This document shows, piece by piece, positions 7,964 to 16,335 of a stretch of DNA of 23,712 nucleotides. The notes under the pieces were generated by a model. That model ran no database searches. It was given only the letters and a program-made list of their open reading frames with translations, and was not told the DNA's origin. The stretch comes from CAZEJK01 sp964512045 (GTDB lineage: Bacteria > Acidobacteriota > Thermoanaerobaculia > Thermoanaerobaculales > Sulfomarinibacteraceae). The stretch lies in assembly GCA_964512045.1 (NCBI GenBank), contig CAZEJK010000064.1, positions 1 through 23,712 on the forward strand, written 5' to 3'. Each line of letters begins with the position of its first letter. Position 1 is the first letter of the stretch. The translations under genes were made by a program, and so were the position numbers.

Positions 7964-8805
7964 TCGTTTCCCTGCTGAGCTCGCTGCTGGGCAATCCACC
8001 GGCCCGTTTTCTCATGCGCACCCCGCGGATCGGCCCGCGCACCGACCCGATCGCGTTTCTCGGCGAACGGCTCGAGCACGCCCCCAAGGTACTGTCGGAG
8101 CTCGGCGACGACTGGTCGCCAGCCGGGACGAGGGTGCTGGATGTCGGCTGTGCGATGGGCGACCGGGCGGTGGCCGTGGCGCGAGCCGGCGCCCATCGGG
8201 TTCTCGGTATCGACACAGACCCCGAGAAGATCCGCTGGGGCCAACTGTTGGCTCGGCATACGTCAGTCGACAACGTCGTGTTTTCAGTCGGCGATATCGG
8301 CCATGCTGCCGTCTCCGACGACCAGTTCGACCTCGTACTGCTCCTCGATGTACTCGAGCACCTCGAGCGACCCGAGGAAGCACTCGCCGAGTGCGCACGA
8401 GTCCTGGTCCCTGGCGGCCGGCTGCTTGTGACCTTCCCCCCGTACCGTTCGCCGTGGGGCGGCCACCTGTTCGGGCACATCGCCGTCCCCTGGGCGCATC
8501 TGATCTTCGCGGACTCGGAGCTCCTCCGCGTCTGGCGACGGAGGCACCTCCGGGCGGTGGCCGCGGGTCGGTCACGATGCACGCCACACCGGTCACGGTG
8601 TATCATGAACGCGACAACGGTTTCCGAGCTCTGGAGCTTGAACCAAATGACCATCGCGCGGTTCGCCGACCTGGTGGCGCGCAGCTCGTTCACTCCCGTG
8701 GCGGTTCGGTTCACGTGGTACGGCCGTATCGGCTCGCTGGTTCGCCTGCGCGGCGAGATGGCAGAGCTGCTCGTCACGCGAGTCGTGGCCATATTGGAGG
8801 CGTGA
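7960..8805 (+). CDS. Class I SAM-dependent methyltransferase
   Basis: This is a Rossmann-fold methyltransferase (Methyltransf_11-like) of 281 residues. The SAM-binding motif I is VLDVGCAMGDRAVAVA from residue 59. The acidic motif II is GIDTDPEKI, motif IV is FDLVLLLDVLEHL, and the post-motif strand is LVPGGRLLVTFPPY. The C-terminal third (ATTVSELWSLNQMTIARF) probably forms the acceptor site. By position it would methylate a sugar or glycan intermediate on oxygen, nitrogen or carbon, but nothing in the sequence decides which. It overlaps the preceding GT4 gene by ATGA, and its TGA directly abuts the GTG of the B12-type radical SAM gene, so the two are likely produced together. Confidence 0.92.
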   Translation: MIVSLLSSLLGNPPARFLMRTPRIGPRTDPIAFLGERLEHAPKVLSELGDDWSPAGTRVLDVGCAMGDRAVAVARAGAHRVLGIDTDPEKIRWGQLLARHTSVDNVVFSVGDIGHAAVSDDQFDLVLLLDVLEHLERPEEALAECARVLVPGGRLLVTFPPYRSPWGGHLFGHIAVPWAHLIFADSELLRVWRRRHLRAVAAGRSRCTPHRSRCIMNATTVSELWSLNQMTIARFADLVARSSFTPVAVRFTWYGRIGSLVRLRGEMAELLVTRVVAILEA

Positions 8806-10263
8806 GTGCTGGTCCTCTGGCCGATCCGCAAGCTGGGTAGCGAGGAAGGTCAGTACCCCGGTGTGATGACGATGTCGGCGGTACTGCGTGCCCAGGGCTT
8901 CCAAGTCGAGGCGATCGAGGCGGATGCGAATGCCATCCAGCGGCGGATCGCCGATGCCCGATCGACAGTGCTGGCGTATAGCACCATGACCGTCAACGCC
9001 AGGGAGTACGTTGAGCTCAACGCGCGAGTCAAGGAGTGCAACCCAGCGGTACTGTCCGTATTCGGCGGTGCCCATCCGACGTACTTTCCAGAGATGATCC
9101 ACTCTGATGGCGTCGATGCTGTCTGCATCGGCGAGGGCGAGCACGCGATGCTCGACCTCGTCCAAGCCCGCGCTTCCGGCCAGCCCATGACGGGCATCGC
9201 CAACTGGTGGATCAAGGTCGACGGCAGGGTGGAGAAGAACCCTGTCCGGCCGCTGATCGGGGATCTGGACGCGCTGCCACCGCCAGATCGCAGCATCTTT
9301 CGCCGAGCGTCGGCTCATCCCCCGCTCCACGCCATCGTTATGACTGGCCGCGGCTGTCCATACGGTTGCACGTACTGCTATAACCATGTCTTCAAGGAGC
9401 TGTATCGGGGCAAGGGGAAGCCGGTACGCCGGCGCAGCGTGGATCACGTCCTCGCCGAGCTCGCGGAGCTGAAGACAGAAGGGTACCGGTTCATCCGGTT
9501 CATGGACGACCTCTTCATCCTCGATCGGCAGTGGGTGTTGGACTTCGCCGAACGATACCGCCGTCAGATCGGGCTCCCGTTCTCCTGCCTCGTCCGGGCG
9601 AACCTGGTGACAGAGGAGATCGTCGCTGCTCTGGCCGCAGCCGGCTGCCACCGGATGATGATGGGAATCGAGTCCGGCAGCGAGCGGATCCGGCAGGACA
9701 TCCTCAACCGCAACATGAGCGATCGTGAAATCCTGGACGCCGCACGGACGATCCGCGCTGCGGGCGTACGTCTCGTGACCGCGAACATCCTCGGCATCCC
9801 GACTGCAACGATCGAGGAGGACTGGCGGACTGTCGAGCTCAATCACAAGGCCCGTCCGAGCTACGCCTCCGCATCGGTCTTGCAGGCGTTTCCGGGGACG
9901 AAGATCCACGCCATGGCCGAGGAGCTCCAGCTGTTGCGCTCCGACCACATGGACCGCCTCGGCGGTCTTGGCTCTCCATCGGCCCTGCGCCGCACCGATC
10001 CCAACCAGGACAGACAGATTACGAACCTTGCCCACCTTTTTCCCCTCGTGGTGTGGCTTCCGTCACTGACACCGCTGGCACGCATCGCGGTCCGCGCGCC
10101 GTCGAACGCGGTCTTCAGACTCGTGCACAGAGTCTGCTACTTCATCGGCAGTCACCTGATCGCGATCCCGATGCCTGTGGGCCGTGCGATCCTCGGACGC
10201 AAGCTCCAGCAGCGGCTTCGGCGCCTGTTCCGACCGCGACGACAGAAGGTCGCCAGCGCATGA
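8806..10263 (+). CDS. B12-binding-type radical SAM enzyme
   Basis: This 485-residue enzyme joins a cobalamin-binding-like N-terminal domain (about 1-150) to a radical SAM barrel. The N-terminal part has the usual framework: YPGVMTMSAVLRAQGF, YSTMTVNAREY, VFGGAHPTYFPE and CIGEGE. There is no classic DxHxxG histidine motif, which is common in this class. The iron-sulfur motif is C184-x3-C188-x2-C191 in GRGCPYGCTYCYNH. MDDLFILDRQWVLDF and GIESGSERI follow, as in B12-rSAM proteins. The C-terminal 120 residues are basic with hydrophobic stretches. Members of this class carry out C- or P-methylation and other radical changes on sugars, lipids and peptides. Here a glycan or lipid-carrier substrate is inferred. 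GTG start abutting the methyltransferase stop; ATGA overlap with the next gene. Confidence 0.93.
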   Translation: MLVLWPIRKLGSEEGQYPGVMTMSAVLRAQGFQVEAIEADANAIQRRIADARSTVLAYSTMTVNAREYVELNARVKECNPAVLSVFGGAHPTYFPEMIHSDGVDAVCIGEGEHAMLDLVQARASGQPMTGIANWWIKVDGRVEKNPVRPLIGDLDALPPPDRSIFRRASAHPPLHAIVMTGRGCPYGCTYCYNHVFKELYRGKGKPVRRRSVDHVLAELAELKTEGYRFIRFMDDLFILDRQWVLDFAERYRRQIGLPFSCLVRANLVTEEIVAALAAAGCHRMMMGIESGSERIRQDILNRNMSDREILDAARTIRAAGVRLVTANILGIPTATIEEDWRTVELNHKARPSYASASVLQAFPGTKIHAMAEELQLLRSDHMDRLGGLGSPSALRRTDPNQDRQITNLAHLFPLVVWLPSLTPLARIAVRAPSNAVFRLVHRVCYFIGSHLIAIPMPVGRAILGRKLQQRLRRLFRPRRQKVASA

Positions 10264-11390
10264 TCCTTGGCAGGTCCCCGATGTCGCTCGCACGGACCGC
10301 CGTCGAAGCGCTCGGTGTCTCTGTGTTTCACAACCTGATCCAGCCGTTCCGCCGACGACCGCCGCGTCCGCGGGCAATGGACTATCTCTCAACTCACCGG
10401 TGCAACGCCCGATGCGTGATGTGCGGCATCTGGAAAGAGCACACGACCGCCACAGACGATCTCAGCCCAGCACAGCTCGCCACCATTCTCCGCGACCCGC
10501 TCTTCTCGAGGCTGCAGTTCGTCGGCATGAGCGGCGGCGAACCGTTCCTGAGAAACGATCTCCTGGAGCTGATTCGGGTGATCCTGGAAAAGCGTCCCCG
10601 TCTCAAGCGTTTCAGCCTGACGACCAACGGTCTGCTCCACCGCAGGATCGCCGATACGCTGCCTCGCATCGTCGATCTCAGCGAGGAGACGGGGGTGCTC
10701 CTCGACGTCTCGCTCTCCGTCCACGGTCTCGACGCGACCCAGGACGCGGTCTACGGAGTGCCGGGAGCCTTCGACCGCCTGCAGCGCTCTCTCGAGGTGG
10801 TGCACCGGCTGCACGAGCACGGTCGGCTCTCGTACTCGTTCAACTCGGTGCTCCTCGCCAGCAACCTGAACCGCGCCGAGGAGCTCCTCGAGTGGGGATC
10901 AGAGCGCGGCATCCCTGTGAACTTCGTCGTCGGGGAGCAGCGGGAGCGGTTCCGCACCAACGGGATGGAAGACGCGTTCATCGGAGACGACGACTGGCAG
11001 CAGATGACCGACTTCTTCCGACGGCTCGCAACGCGTCAGGACGTCTCTGCCGCCACCGCGATCAAGTACCGAGAGCTCGCAGACGTACTCGACGGACGCT
11101 GCCATCGCTCGCTCTCCTGCCACTACGCCATGGGCGGGCTCCTTCTCGGGCACGACGGCTCGATCTACTACTGTCCCCACAGCCGCTCGATCGGCAACTG
11201 TCGCGATGGCTCGGCGCACGCGCACTACTATGATCCCGCGAACCTCTCCTACCGTGACAGCGAGATCATCGGTGGTCGATGCCGTACCTGCCCGCCGTAC
11301 ACACGCACCCGTCGAGAGATCGAGAAGGATCTCGGCCGGACACTGATCGAGGTGGCGGCACGACGCCTCGGTGTGCGGACGCGCACGTGA
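10260..11390 (+). CDS. Radical SAM protein with SPASM-like C-terminal cysteines
   Basis: From ATG 10260, which overlaps the previous stop as ATGA, the product is 376 residues. An in-frame extension to 10053 exists but lies wholly inside the preceding gene, so it is rejected. The core motif is C48-x3-C52-x2-C55 in HRCNARCVMCGIW. FVGMSGGEPFLRNDL and SLTTNGLL follow, as in the MoaA/SPASM lineage. The C-terminal part has several cysteines (CHRSLSCHYAMGG, IYYCPHSRSIGNC, GGRCRTCPPY) suited to an auxiliary [4Fe-4S] cluster. Relatives modify peptides, act as dehydrogenases, or are uncharacterised members of glycan loci. The substrate here is unknown. It is the second of two adjacent radical SAM genes, and its stop overlaps the next gene's ATG as TGATG. 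Confidence 0.93.
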   Translation: MILGRSPMSLARTAVEALGVSVFHNLIQPFRRRPPRPRAMDYLSTHRCNARCVMCGIWKEHTTATDDLSPAQLATILRDPLFSRLQFVGMSGGEPFLRNDLLELIRVILEKRPRLKRFSLTTNGLLHRRIADTLPRIVDLSEETGVLLDVSLSVHGLDATQDAVYGVPGAFDRLQRSLEVVHRLHEHGRLSYSFNSVLLASNLNRAEELLEWGSERGIPVNFVVGEQRERFRTNGMEDAFIGDDDWQQMTDFFRRLATRQDVSAATAIKYRELADVLDGRCHRSLSCHYAMGGLLLGHDGSIYYCPHSRSIGNCRDGSAHAHYYDPANLSYRDSEIIGGRCRTCPPYTRTRREIEKDLGRTLIEVAARRLGVRTRT

Positions 11391-12672
11391 TGGTGCACCT
11401 GCTGGTCACCAATGCGTACAGTGCTCGTAACCGGGGTGATGCTGGCATCATCCTCGGAATGCTCAACGGCTTCGCTCGGACGACACTGCGCGGTGCGACC
11501 GTCTCGATCGCCTCGGCCGATTACCCCGACGACTGCACGCAGTACGAAGTACCGGTGGTGCCCTCGTTCTTTTCACTCCAGCGGCAGCTGGTCGCCGGCA
11601 GAAAGCTCGGGCGGCTGTACTTCCTCACACTGCTGCTTCCCGCCACCTGTCTCTGGGCCTTCGCCTGCCGTTTCAGCGGCTGGCGCCTGCCCCCCCCGCC
11701 GGGGCTTGGAGGCGTCCTGCGTCCGTATCAGGAAGCGGACCTCATCGTTGCAGCGGGCGGCGGCTACCTGTACACAACGTCGGCGGTGCGCGGCAACATC
11801 GTGCTGGCGATGCAGCTGCTCACCATCATGCTCGGGGCGTTGCTGGCCAAGCCCGTGTACCTGTACGCCCAATCGATCGGACCGTTCCGGAGCCGTTTTC
11901 AGGCCTCCCTGGTCCGCCGATGCCTCAACATGGTCCAGCTGGTGGAAGCCCGGGAGGCGTGGACCCGCCGTCTCCTCGATGATTGGACCCTCCGGGCACG
12001 CACCGCCGATGCAGCGGACGGGGCGTTTTTGCTGGACTCCGTGCCGGCACCAGACGTTCTCCCGCCACGACATGCGTCACGTCTTCGTGTTGGGGTCACA
12101 GTGCGGCAGTGGTTTCGATCGCAGGCCGACCAGGGCCGTTACGAGCGCACGATGGCAGACTTTCTGGATTGTATCGTGCAGCAGGAACGGTGCGACATCG
12201 TGTTCCTCCCACAGGTCACGGCGAGTGCCCTGAACGACGATGACCGCGATGTGGCTCGACGCACCGCCCAGCTCATGGAGCACAGCAACGCAGTGCAGCT
12301 CGTGGAGCACGAGCTTGCAGCGCCACGGATGAAGTGGCTGTGCGGACAGATGGACTGTGTCGTCGGCACCCGCATGCACTCGAATATCTTCGCGCAGTGC
12401 CGGTTCTCGCGGTCGGGTATCAACCGAAGACAGCTGCCATCATGGAGCAGCTCGGCCTCGAGGAGTTCGTCGTCGGGATCGAGAGCCTGTCAACGGAGCA
12501 GATGCTGCGCCTGTTCCGACGGCTCCTCGAAGACAGGGCAGGAATCTCCGACCATCTGCAGTCGGTGCTTCAGCGACAGGTCGTGCGTGCCGAGCACGCC
12601 GCCCAGCTCATTGCAGACGACTTCGCAGCGTGGTCCCGACGGCACCGACAGCGATCCGAGGAGTCCAGGTGA
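11390..12672 (+). pseudogene. Polysaccharide pyruvyl transferase, interrupted by an apparent 10-base deletion
   Basis: Pyruvyl transferases of this family (CsaB/WcaK-like) add ketal pyruvate from phosphoenolpyruvate to glycans. The reading frame from ATG 11390 shows the family pattern: VTNAYSARNRGDAGIILGM at the N-terminus, LIVAAGGGYLYTT, YLYAQSIGPFRSRF, VEAREAWTRRLL, VGVTVRQW, and the C-terminal VGTRMHSNIFA with H330. The frame is then lost at about 12395. The expected continuation (VPVLAVGYQPKTAAIMEQLG, then EEFVVGIESL) is intact in another frame, beginning at GTG 12397 and ending at TGA 12672, where it overlaps the next start as GTGA. Homologues have about four residues between HSNIFA and VPV, whereas only two bases remain here. 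That fits loss of 10 bases. Unless this is an assembly error, the gene product is truncated at a conserved active-site region. Confidence 0.85.
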
Positions 12673-13577
12673 CCACCTCGTCTCCCAGCATCAGCGTCGT
12701 TGTGGCAACCCACAATGACAGACCACGTCTTCAGGCCTGCCTTGCATCTCTCGCCCGCCAGGACTACTCGCGAGCTGCCACCCAGATCATTGTCGTGGAC
12801 GACGGCAGTACGGACGATACCGCTCGCGCTGTACGTCGCGACCATCCCGAGATCCTGCTAATCTGCAAGCACAACGCCGGTGCAGAGCTTGCCCGCAACG
12901 ACGGCGTCGACGCGGCATCGGGAGACGTCGTGGCGTTCATCGACTCCGACTGCGTCGCACCATCCGACTGGCTCTCACAGATCGCAAACCGTCTTTGCCT
13001 GGACTCCTGCCTGGTCGTGGGAGGACGAATCCTCCATCCCGGTGGCTTCTGGCAACGGCTCACCGGTATCGCGGACTTCGGAGAGTTTCAAGGTCACCGC
13101 GAGCGCGAGGTGCGTTCGCTCCCGACGTGCAACATGGCCCTCCACCGCACGCTGTTTCAGCAGGTTCGCTTCGATCCCCGATTCGCACCAAACGCCGATA
13201 CGCTGCTGTCAGAGGGCCTCGCCCGCCGCGGCGCGCGCCTCGTCTACGACCCATCCATCATGGTTCTGCACCACCCGGCTGCTGACATGCGCTCGTTTCT
13301 GGCCCGGGCAGAGCGGTACGGTCGCAGCTTCGTCATGGCGCGCCGGCTCGAGCCCGGTCTCCGCCACGCATGGGTCGTCCGTGCCGGTGCTCCGGGAGTC
13401 GTCGCTGCTACGTTGGGACGTACCGTTCTGGACTGGTACCGATTGCTCCTGCACCGCCGCCGAGCGGGCTTTCGCGTGGTCGAGCTCCCAGCGGCCCTGG
13501 CCATGCTCGCGGTACGGCGCGTCGCGTCGCTTCCTGCTGCAGTTCGCGCACTCTGTGATGAGCTACCGCAGCACTGA
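12669..13577 (+). CDS. GT2-family glycosyltransferase
   Basis: This is a GT-A fold inverting glycosyltransferase of 302 residues. The nucleotide-sugar site is seen in ISVVVATHNDRPRLQACL at 8-25 and IIVVDDGSTDDT at 40-51. NAGAELARNDGVDAASGD precedes the metal-binding DSD motif at 92-94 in VAFIDSDCVAPSDW. The later part (TCNMALHRTLF, FDPRFAPNADTLLSEGL) supplies the acceptor side and catalytic acid region. One or two hydrophobic or amphipathic stretches near the end may hold it at the membrane. GTG 12669 overlaps the end of the pyruvyl transferase as GTGA. A longer in-frame opening from 12357 lies inside that gene and is rejected. It is the last gene of the plus-strand operon. Confidence 0.94.
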   Translation: MTTSSPSISVVVATHNDRPRLQACLASLARQDYSRAATQIIVVDDGSTDDTARAVRRDHPEILLICKHNAGAELARNDGVDAASGDVVAFIDSDCVAPSDWLSQIANRLCLDSCLVVGGRILHPGGFWQRLTGIADFGEFQGHREREVRSLPTCNMALHRTLFQQVRFDPRFAPNADTLLSEGLARRGARLVYDPSIMVLHHPAADMRSFLARAERYGRSFVMARRLEPGLRHAWVVRAGAPGVVAATLGRTVLDWYRLLLHRRRAGFRVVELPAALAMLAVRRVASLPAAVRALCDELPQH

Positions 13578-13580
13578 TCC

Positions 13581-13599
13581 GGTGAGCGCGGTGCGCACC
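13581..13599. terminator. Possible two-way terminator hairpin between convergent genes
   Basis: In the 23-base gap between two converging genes, GGTGAGCGCGGTGCGCACC can fold with four outer pairs, one mismatch and three inner pairs. It contains the perfect palindrome GGTGCGCACC at 13590-13599. No T-tract follows on either strand, so the call rests on position and folding only. Confidence 0.3.
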
Positions 13600-13600
13600 A

Positions 13601-14890
13601 TCAACCCCCGCCATGCGCCTCGGGCAAACGAGACACCACAGATCGGAGCTTGGTCGCAGCATCCCGCCTCACACTCTTGACCACCAGAACGTCCAGCTGC
13701 ACATCTTCACCGCAGACCCCTCGCACGCCGCTGCGGATGCCCTCGAGGTCGATCGCCTGATCACTCCGCTGCGGTGCAACCCGGACAATGATGCGGTCGC
13801 GCTCCTCCTGAACCAGCTGCCACTGCCCCACACCCACTGCGTGATCAAGGACCAGAAAGAAGGGGTGCGGCGTCAGTCGTCGTCCTGATGGCAGCAGAAT
13901 ATAGTCGCCTGCACGCCCCCGCACCGACTCGATCAGCGGCAACCCACGTCCACAGTGTGGGCGCTGACTCGTCAGCCGCACGATGTCGCCCTGGTCGTAG
14001 CGGACGAACGGCATCGTGAAGTTGTTCAGGTTTGTCACCACGACCTGTGAGTCCTCGCCATGGACAGCTGGCCTACCATCATGCAGCAGCTCCACGACAA
14101 CCGCGTCGACGCACAGATGGTAGCCAGGGCAGACCGGACACTGCCAGGCAATCACGGACCCGGCCTCCTCCGACGCATACAGGTCCACCACCTCGGCGTT
14201 CAACGCCGATGCCAGTGATCGCCGTCCGGCCTCGTCCAGTATGCCAGAGGTACTCACCACCAAGGGCACACGGAGTGGACTGGTCGCATCCGTATGGACT
14301 GCATCAGCAAGCAGCTTGAGAGTCAGGGCATAGCCGTGCAGCATCTGCGGACGCCAGCGACGGATCGAGTCGATCCACGACCGTGGATCATCCCCGGAGA
14401 AGAGAGTCTCTCGCCGGAACACACCGAGCTTCTCGTACCACGATCGACCTGTCAGAGCGCTCCGCCGCGCCTGCATGTACATGAGGCGGTGGTGGGGCCG
14501 CAGCCCCCACGCAAGGTACGCACGGAAGAACGATGGACTATACAGCGCCCGCTCACTTCGGCGACACACGATCTCGAGCGGAGTGCCGGTCGAACCGCTG
14601 GTGCGGCTTGCACAGCATTGATGTCGATCGGTTCCGCGCGCGATCAGATCCTCCGCTGGTTGCTCCTGCAGCATCGTGCGCGTCACGATCGGGAGCTGCT
14701 GAAGGTCACCCAACGACTGAATGGCGGCTGGATCCACCCCGGCATCTGCGAAGAGACGTCCGTAAAACGGCACCGTCTGTGCCGCATGCCGCACGAGGCG
14801 TCGGAGCCTTCGCACCTGAAGATCTTCGATAGCGGAAGGCGTCCACCACTGACGTCGCAGGAGACTGAGCAGCTCGACGACGCCTCGCAC
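13601..14890 (-). CDS. CapK/PaaK-like adenylate-forming enzyme
   Basis: This 429-residue protein belongs to the phenylacetate-CoA ligase/CapK branch of adenylate-forming enzymes. Visible signs are the opening RLRRLVRHAAQTVPFYGRLF, the ATP-loop SRTSGSTGTPLEIV near residue 95, LHGYALTLKLLADA, VSTSGILDEAGRRSL, a DLYASEEAGSVIAWQC segment with nearby cysteines in CPVCPGYHLC, and MPFVRYDQGDIVRL in the hinge part. Members activate a carboxylic acid as its adenylate and pass it to CoA or another acceptor. CapK-like members occur in capsule loci, mostly without a proven substrate. GTG start with GAGG five bases upstream. It is divergent from the ThiH/HydG-like gene across 242 bases and converges on the GT2 gene. 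Confidence 0.9.
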   Translation of the reverse strand: MRGVVELLSLLRRQWWTPSAIEDLQVRRLRRLVRHAAQTVPFYGRLFADAGVDPAAIQSLGDLQQLPIVTRTMLQEQPAEDLIARGTDRHQCCASRTSGSTGTPLEIVCRRSERALYSPSFFRAYLAWGLRPHHRLMYMQARRSALTGRSWYEKLGVFRRETLFSGDDPRSWIDSIRRWRPQMLHGYALTLKLLADAVHTDATSPLRVPLVVSTSGILDEAGRRSLASALNAEVVDLYASEEAGSVIAWQCPVCPGYHLCVDAVVVELLHDGRPAVHGEDSQVVVTNLNNFTMPFVRYDQGDIVRLTSQRPHCGRGLPLIESVRGRAGDYILLPSGRRLTPHPFFLVLDHAVGVGQWQLVQEERDRIIVRVAPQRSDQAIDLEGIRSGVRGVCGEDVQLDVLVVKSVRRDAATKLRSVVSRLPEAHGGG

Positions 14891-15132
14891 TCAGACCTCG
14901 TTCGCGCGCAGCGTCGGATTGAACGTCATGTCGGCTGGTGATCCGGACCTTCCGCAACCACATCGCGCAGCAGGAGGGCTCCAGCAGATTCTCTCGAAGG
15001 TTCGGTAGCTTCCTGGCCGCTCCGGCGGATTGTGCCCCATCTCTCAAGCGTATCACCGAGCCCACGAACGGAGGAGGACATTTTTCGATCGAAGGCAACG
15101 CTGTTAGAATCCCGCCGAAGGTGGTTGTGACT
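14891..15132. promoter_or_regulatory. Divergent control region between the CapK-like and ThiH/HydG-like genes
   Basis: This 242-base stretch should carry two opposed promoters. Plus-strand candidates are TAGAAT at 15105-15110 and the ribosome site AAGGTGG at 15118-15124. On the minus strand, TTCAAT (complement of 14918-14923) is a weak -10 candidate. A plus frame is open back to 14938, but that part does not look like protein. Confidence 0.4.
15105..15110 (+). promoter_or_regulatory. Putative -10 element for the ThiH/HydG-like gene
   Basis: TAGAAT lies within ACGCTGTTAGAATCCCGCC, close in sequence to the TACAAT region at 3428-3445. The bases 17-18 upstream are T-rich (around 15081-15087) but not a good TTGACA match. 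It would give a short leader before the start at 15133. Confidence 0.3.
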
Positions 15133-16335
15133 GTGTTCAGCGAAAGGCTCGCGGAGGTTTCCCCTTCGCTCGAAGAGATCGGGCGTCAGGTCATCATTGA
15201 CCGGCGGCAGACAGAAGCACTGCTCGAGAAGGCGAGCTCAGGTCAGCGTCTCGAGCTGGACGAGCTCGTGGCCCTTCTGAACGGTCTATCGGACTCGCGC
15301 AATGCCCAGGCGGTCCTCGATGTCGCCCGGGCCACATCCAGACCGAACGATCACGAGGTGCTCCTGCTCCCACCGCTGTACTTCTCCAGCGTCTGCGAAA
15401 ACACCTGCGCCTACTGTGATTTCTCGTGCGGTCAGGGCGTCCGCTTGACGTGCGATCAGTTCATCGCCGAGGTCCAGGCGTTGATCGACCTCGGCTATCG
15501 GAGCATCGAGCTTGTCAGTGGACAGGATCCCGAGCTTTTCATCCATCGCGAACCGTTCGATATGGTCAACCAGAGGTTCGATGTCCAACCGGCTGCCGCG
15601 TACTTCCGTCTTCTGAAGGACGCCATCTCGAGCAACGGCCGTGGAATGGTCACGAGCAACGTGCCGCCGGTGTGCACTGACGGCTTCCGCCAGCTCCGGT
15701 CGGCGGGTCTTGACTGCTTCCTGGCGTGGCTGGAGACGTTCAACCCAGACCGCTACACAACGTTGCACTCCGCATCTGGACCAAAGGGGCACCAGGCGTT
15801 CCGCCTCGACTCGTTCGACCGTGCCCGTGAGGCGGGGATCGGTCATGTCGCAGGTGCCTTTCTCAAGGGCCTGTACGACTGGCGCAAGGAGGAGGCAGCC
15901 CTCTACCTCCTGGACCAGCACCTGGAAGCACGCTGGGGCCGAGGCTTCTCCATTATCGGAACCCCGCGCGTCAAGGGACGGTTCACGAGGACACGGATCG
16001 GGAGCAGCTACTGGATGGACGATGCAGCCTACGAGCTCAATCTCGCGCTCGATCGGATCCTGTTCAACGGCACGATCTGGCTGCAGACCCGAGAACCGTT
16101 CCAGCTGAACAGACGCCTCCTCAACACCTACGGTGGCGGCGTTGTCATGACTGTGAACTGCTCAACAGCGCCGGGGGGCTACTCCGAACCGACCTCCGCC
16201 GATCCCCAGTTTCCCGTGCACTACACCGATGAGATGCAGGGGATGGCAACGTTGCAGGATGACGGGTTCACGGTGCGGTCCTCTTGGGGTCCGGCCGACC
16301 TGGACGCCTGCTGCCGTCCGGCTCCCCAACGGTAA
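15133..16335 (+). CDS. ThiH/HydG-like radical SAM enzyme (aromatic amino-acid lyase family)
   Basis: From GTG 15133, eight bases after AAGGTGG, the product is 400 residues. In-frame GTGs at 15121 and 15127 are alternatives, and the open frame further back to 14938 looks non-coding. A helical N-terminal segment (EALLEKASSGQRLELDELVALL) precedes the cluster motif C88-x3-C92-x2-C95 in YFSSVCENTCAYCDF. IELVSGQDPELF, LAWLETFNPDRYTTLH, SGPKGHQAFRLDSFDRAREA and GAFLKGLYDWRKEEA follow, as in the tyrosine lyases ThiH (thiamine pathway) and HydG (hydrogenase maturation). Near the end are a GG-rich loop and NCSTAPGGYSE. It lacks the long HydG C-terminal cluster domain, and no thiamine or hydrogenase genes are near. 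The reaction is therefore probably a lyase-type radical cleavage serving another product. Its 3' end overlaps the flippase gene by 68 bp. Confidence 0.85.
   Translation: MFSERLAEVSPSLEEIGRQVIIDRRQTEALLEKASSGQRLELDELVALLNGLSDSRNAQAVLDVARATSRPNDHEVLLLPPLYFSSVCENTCAYCDFSCGQGVRLTCDQFIAEVQALIDLGYRSIELVSGQDPELFIHREPFDMVNQRFDVQPAAAYFRLLKDAISSNGRGMVTSNVPPVCTDGFRQLRSAGLDCFLAWLETFNPDRYTTLHSASGPKGHQAFRLDSFDRAREAGIGHVAGAFLKGLYDWRKEEAALYLLDQHLEARWGRGFSIIGTPRVKGRFTRTRIGSSYWMDDAAYELNLALDRILFNGTIWLQTREPFQLNRRLLNTYGGGVVMTVNCSTAPGGYSEPTSADPQFPVHYTDEMQGMATLQDDGFTVRSSWGPADLDACCRPAPQR

Noticed and set aside
8593..10035. Long minus-strand open frame opposite the B12-type radical SAM gene
   Set aside because: It is a mirror frame of a well-supported gene. 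The composition is biased and no motifs are seen.
12357..12668. In-frame extension of the GT2 gene across the pyruvyl transferase
   Set aside because: It is a shadow frame of the pyruvyl transferase 3' end. The GT2 domain begins just after GTG 12669.
14938..15132. In-frame extension upstream of the ThiH/HydG-like gene
   Set aside because: It has no similarity to the family N-terminus, and AAGGTGG with GTG 15133 gives a better start.
15133..16335. Calling this gene hydG or thiH
   Set aside because: There are no hydrogenase or thiamine genes nearby and the HydG C-terminal cluster domain is missing, so only the family level is supported.
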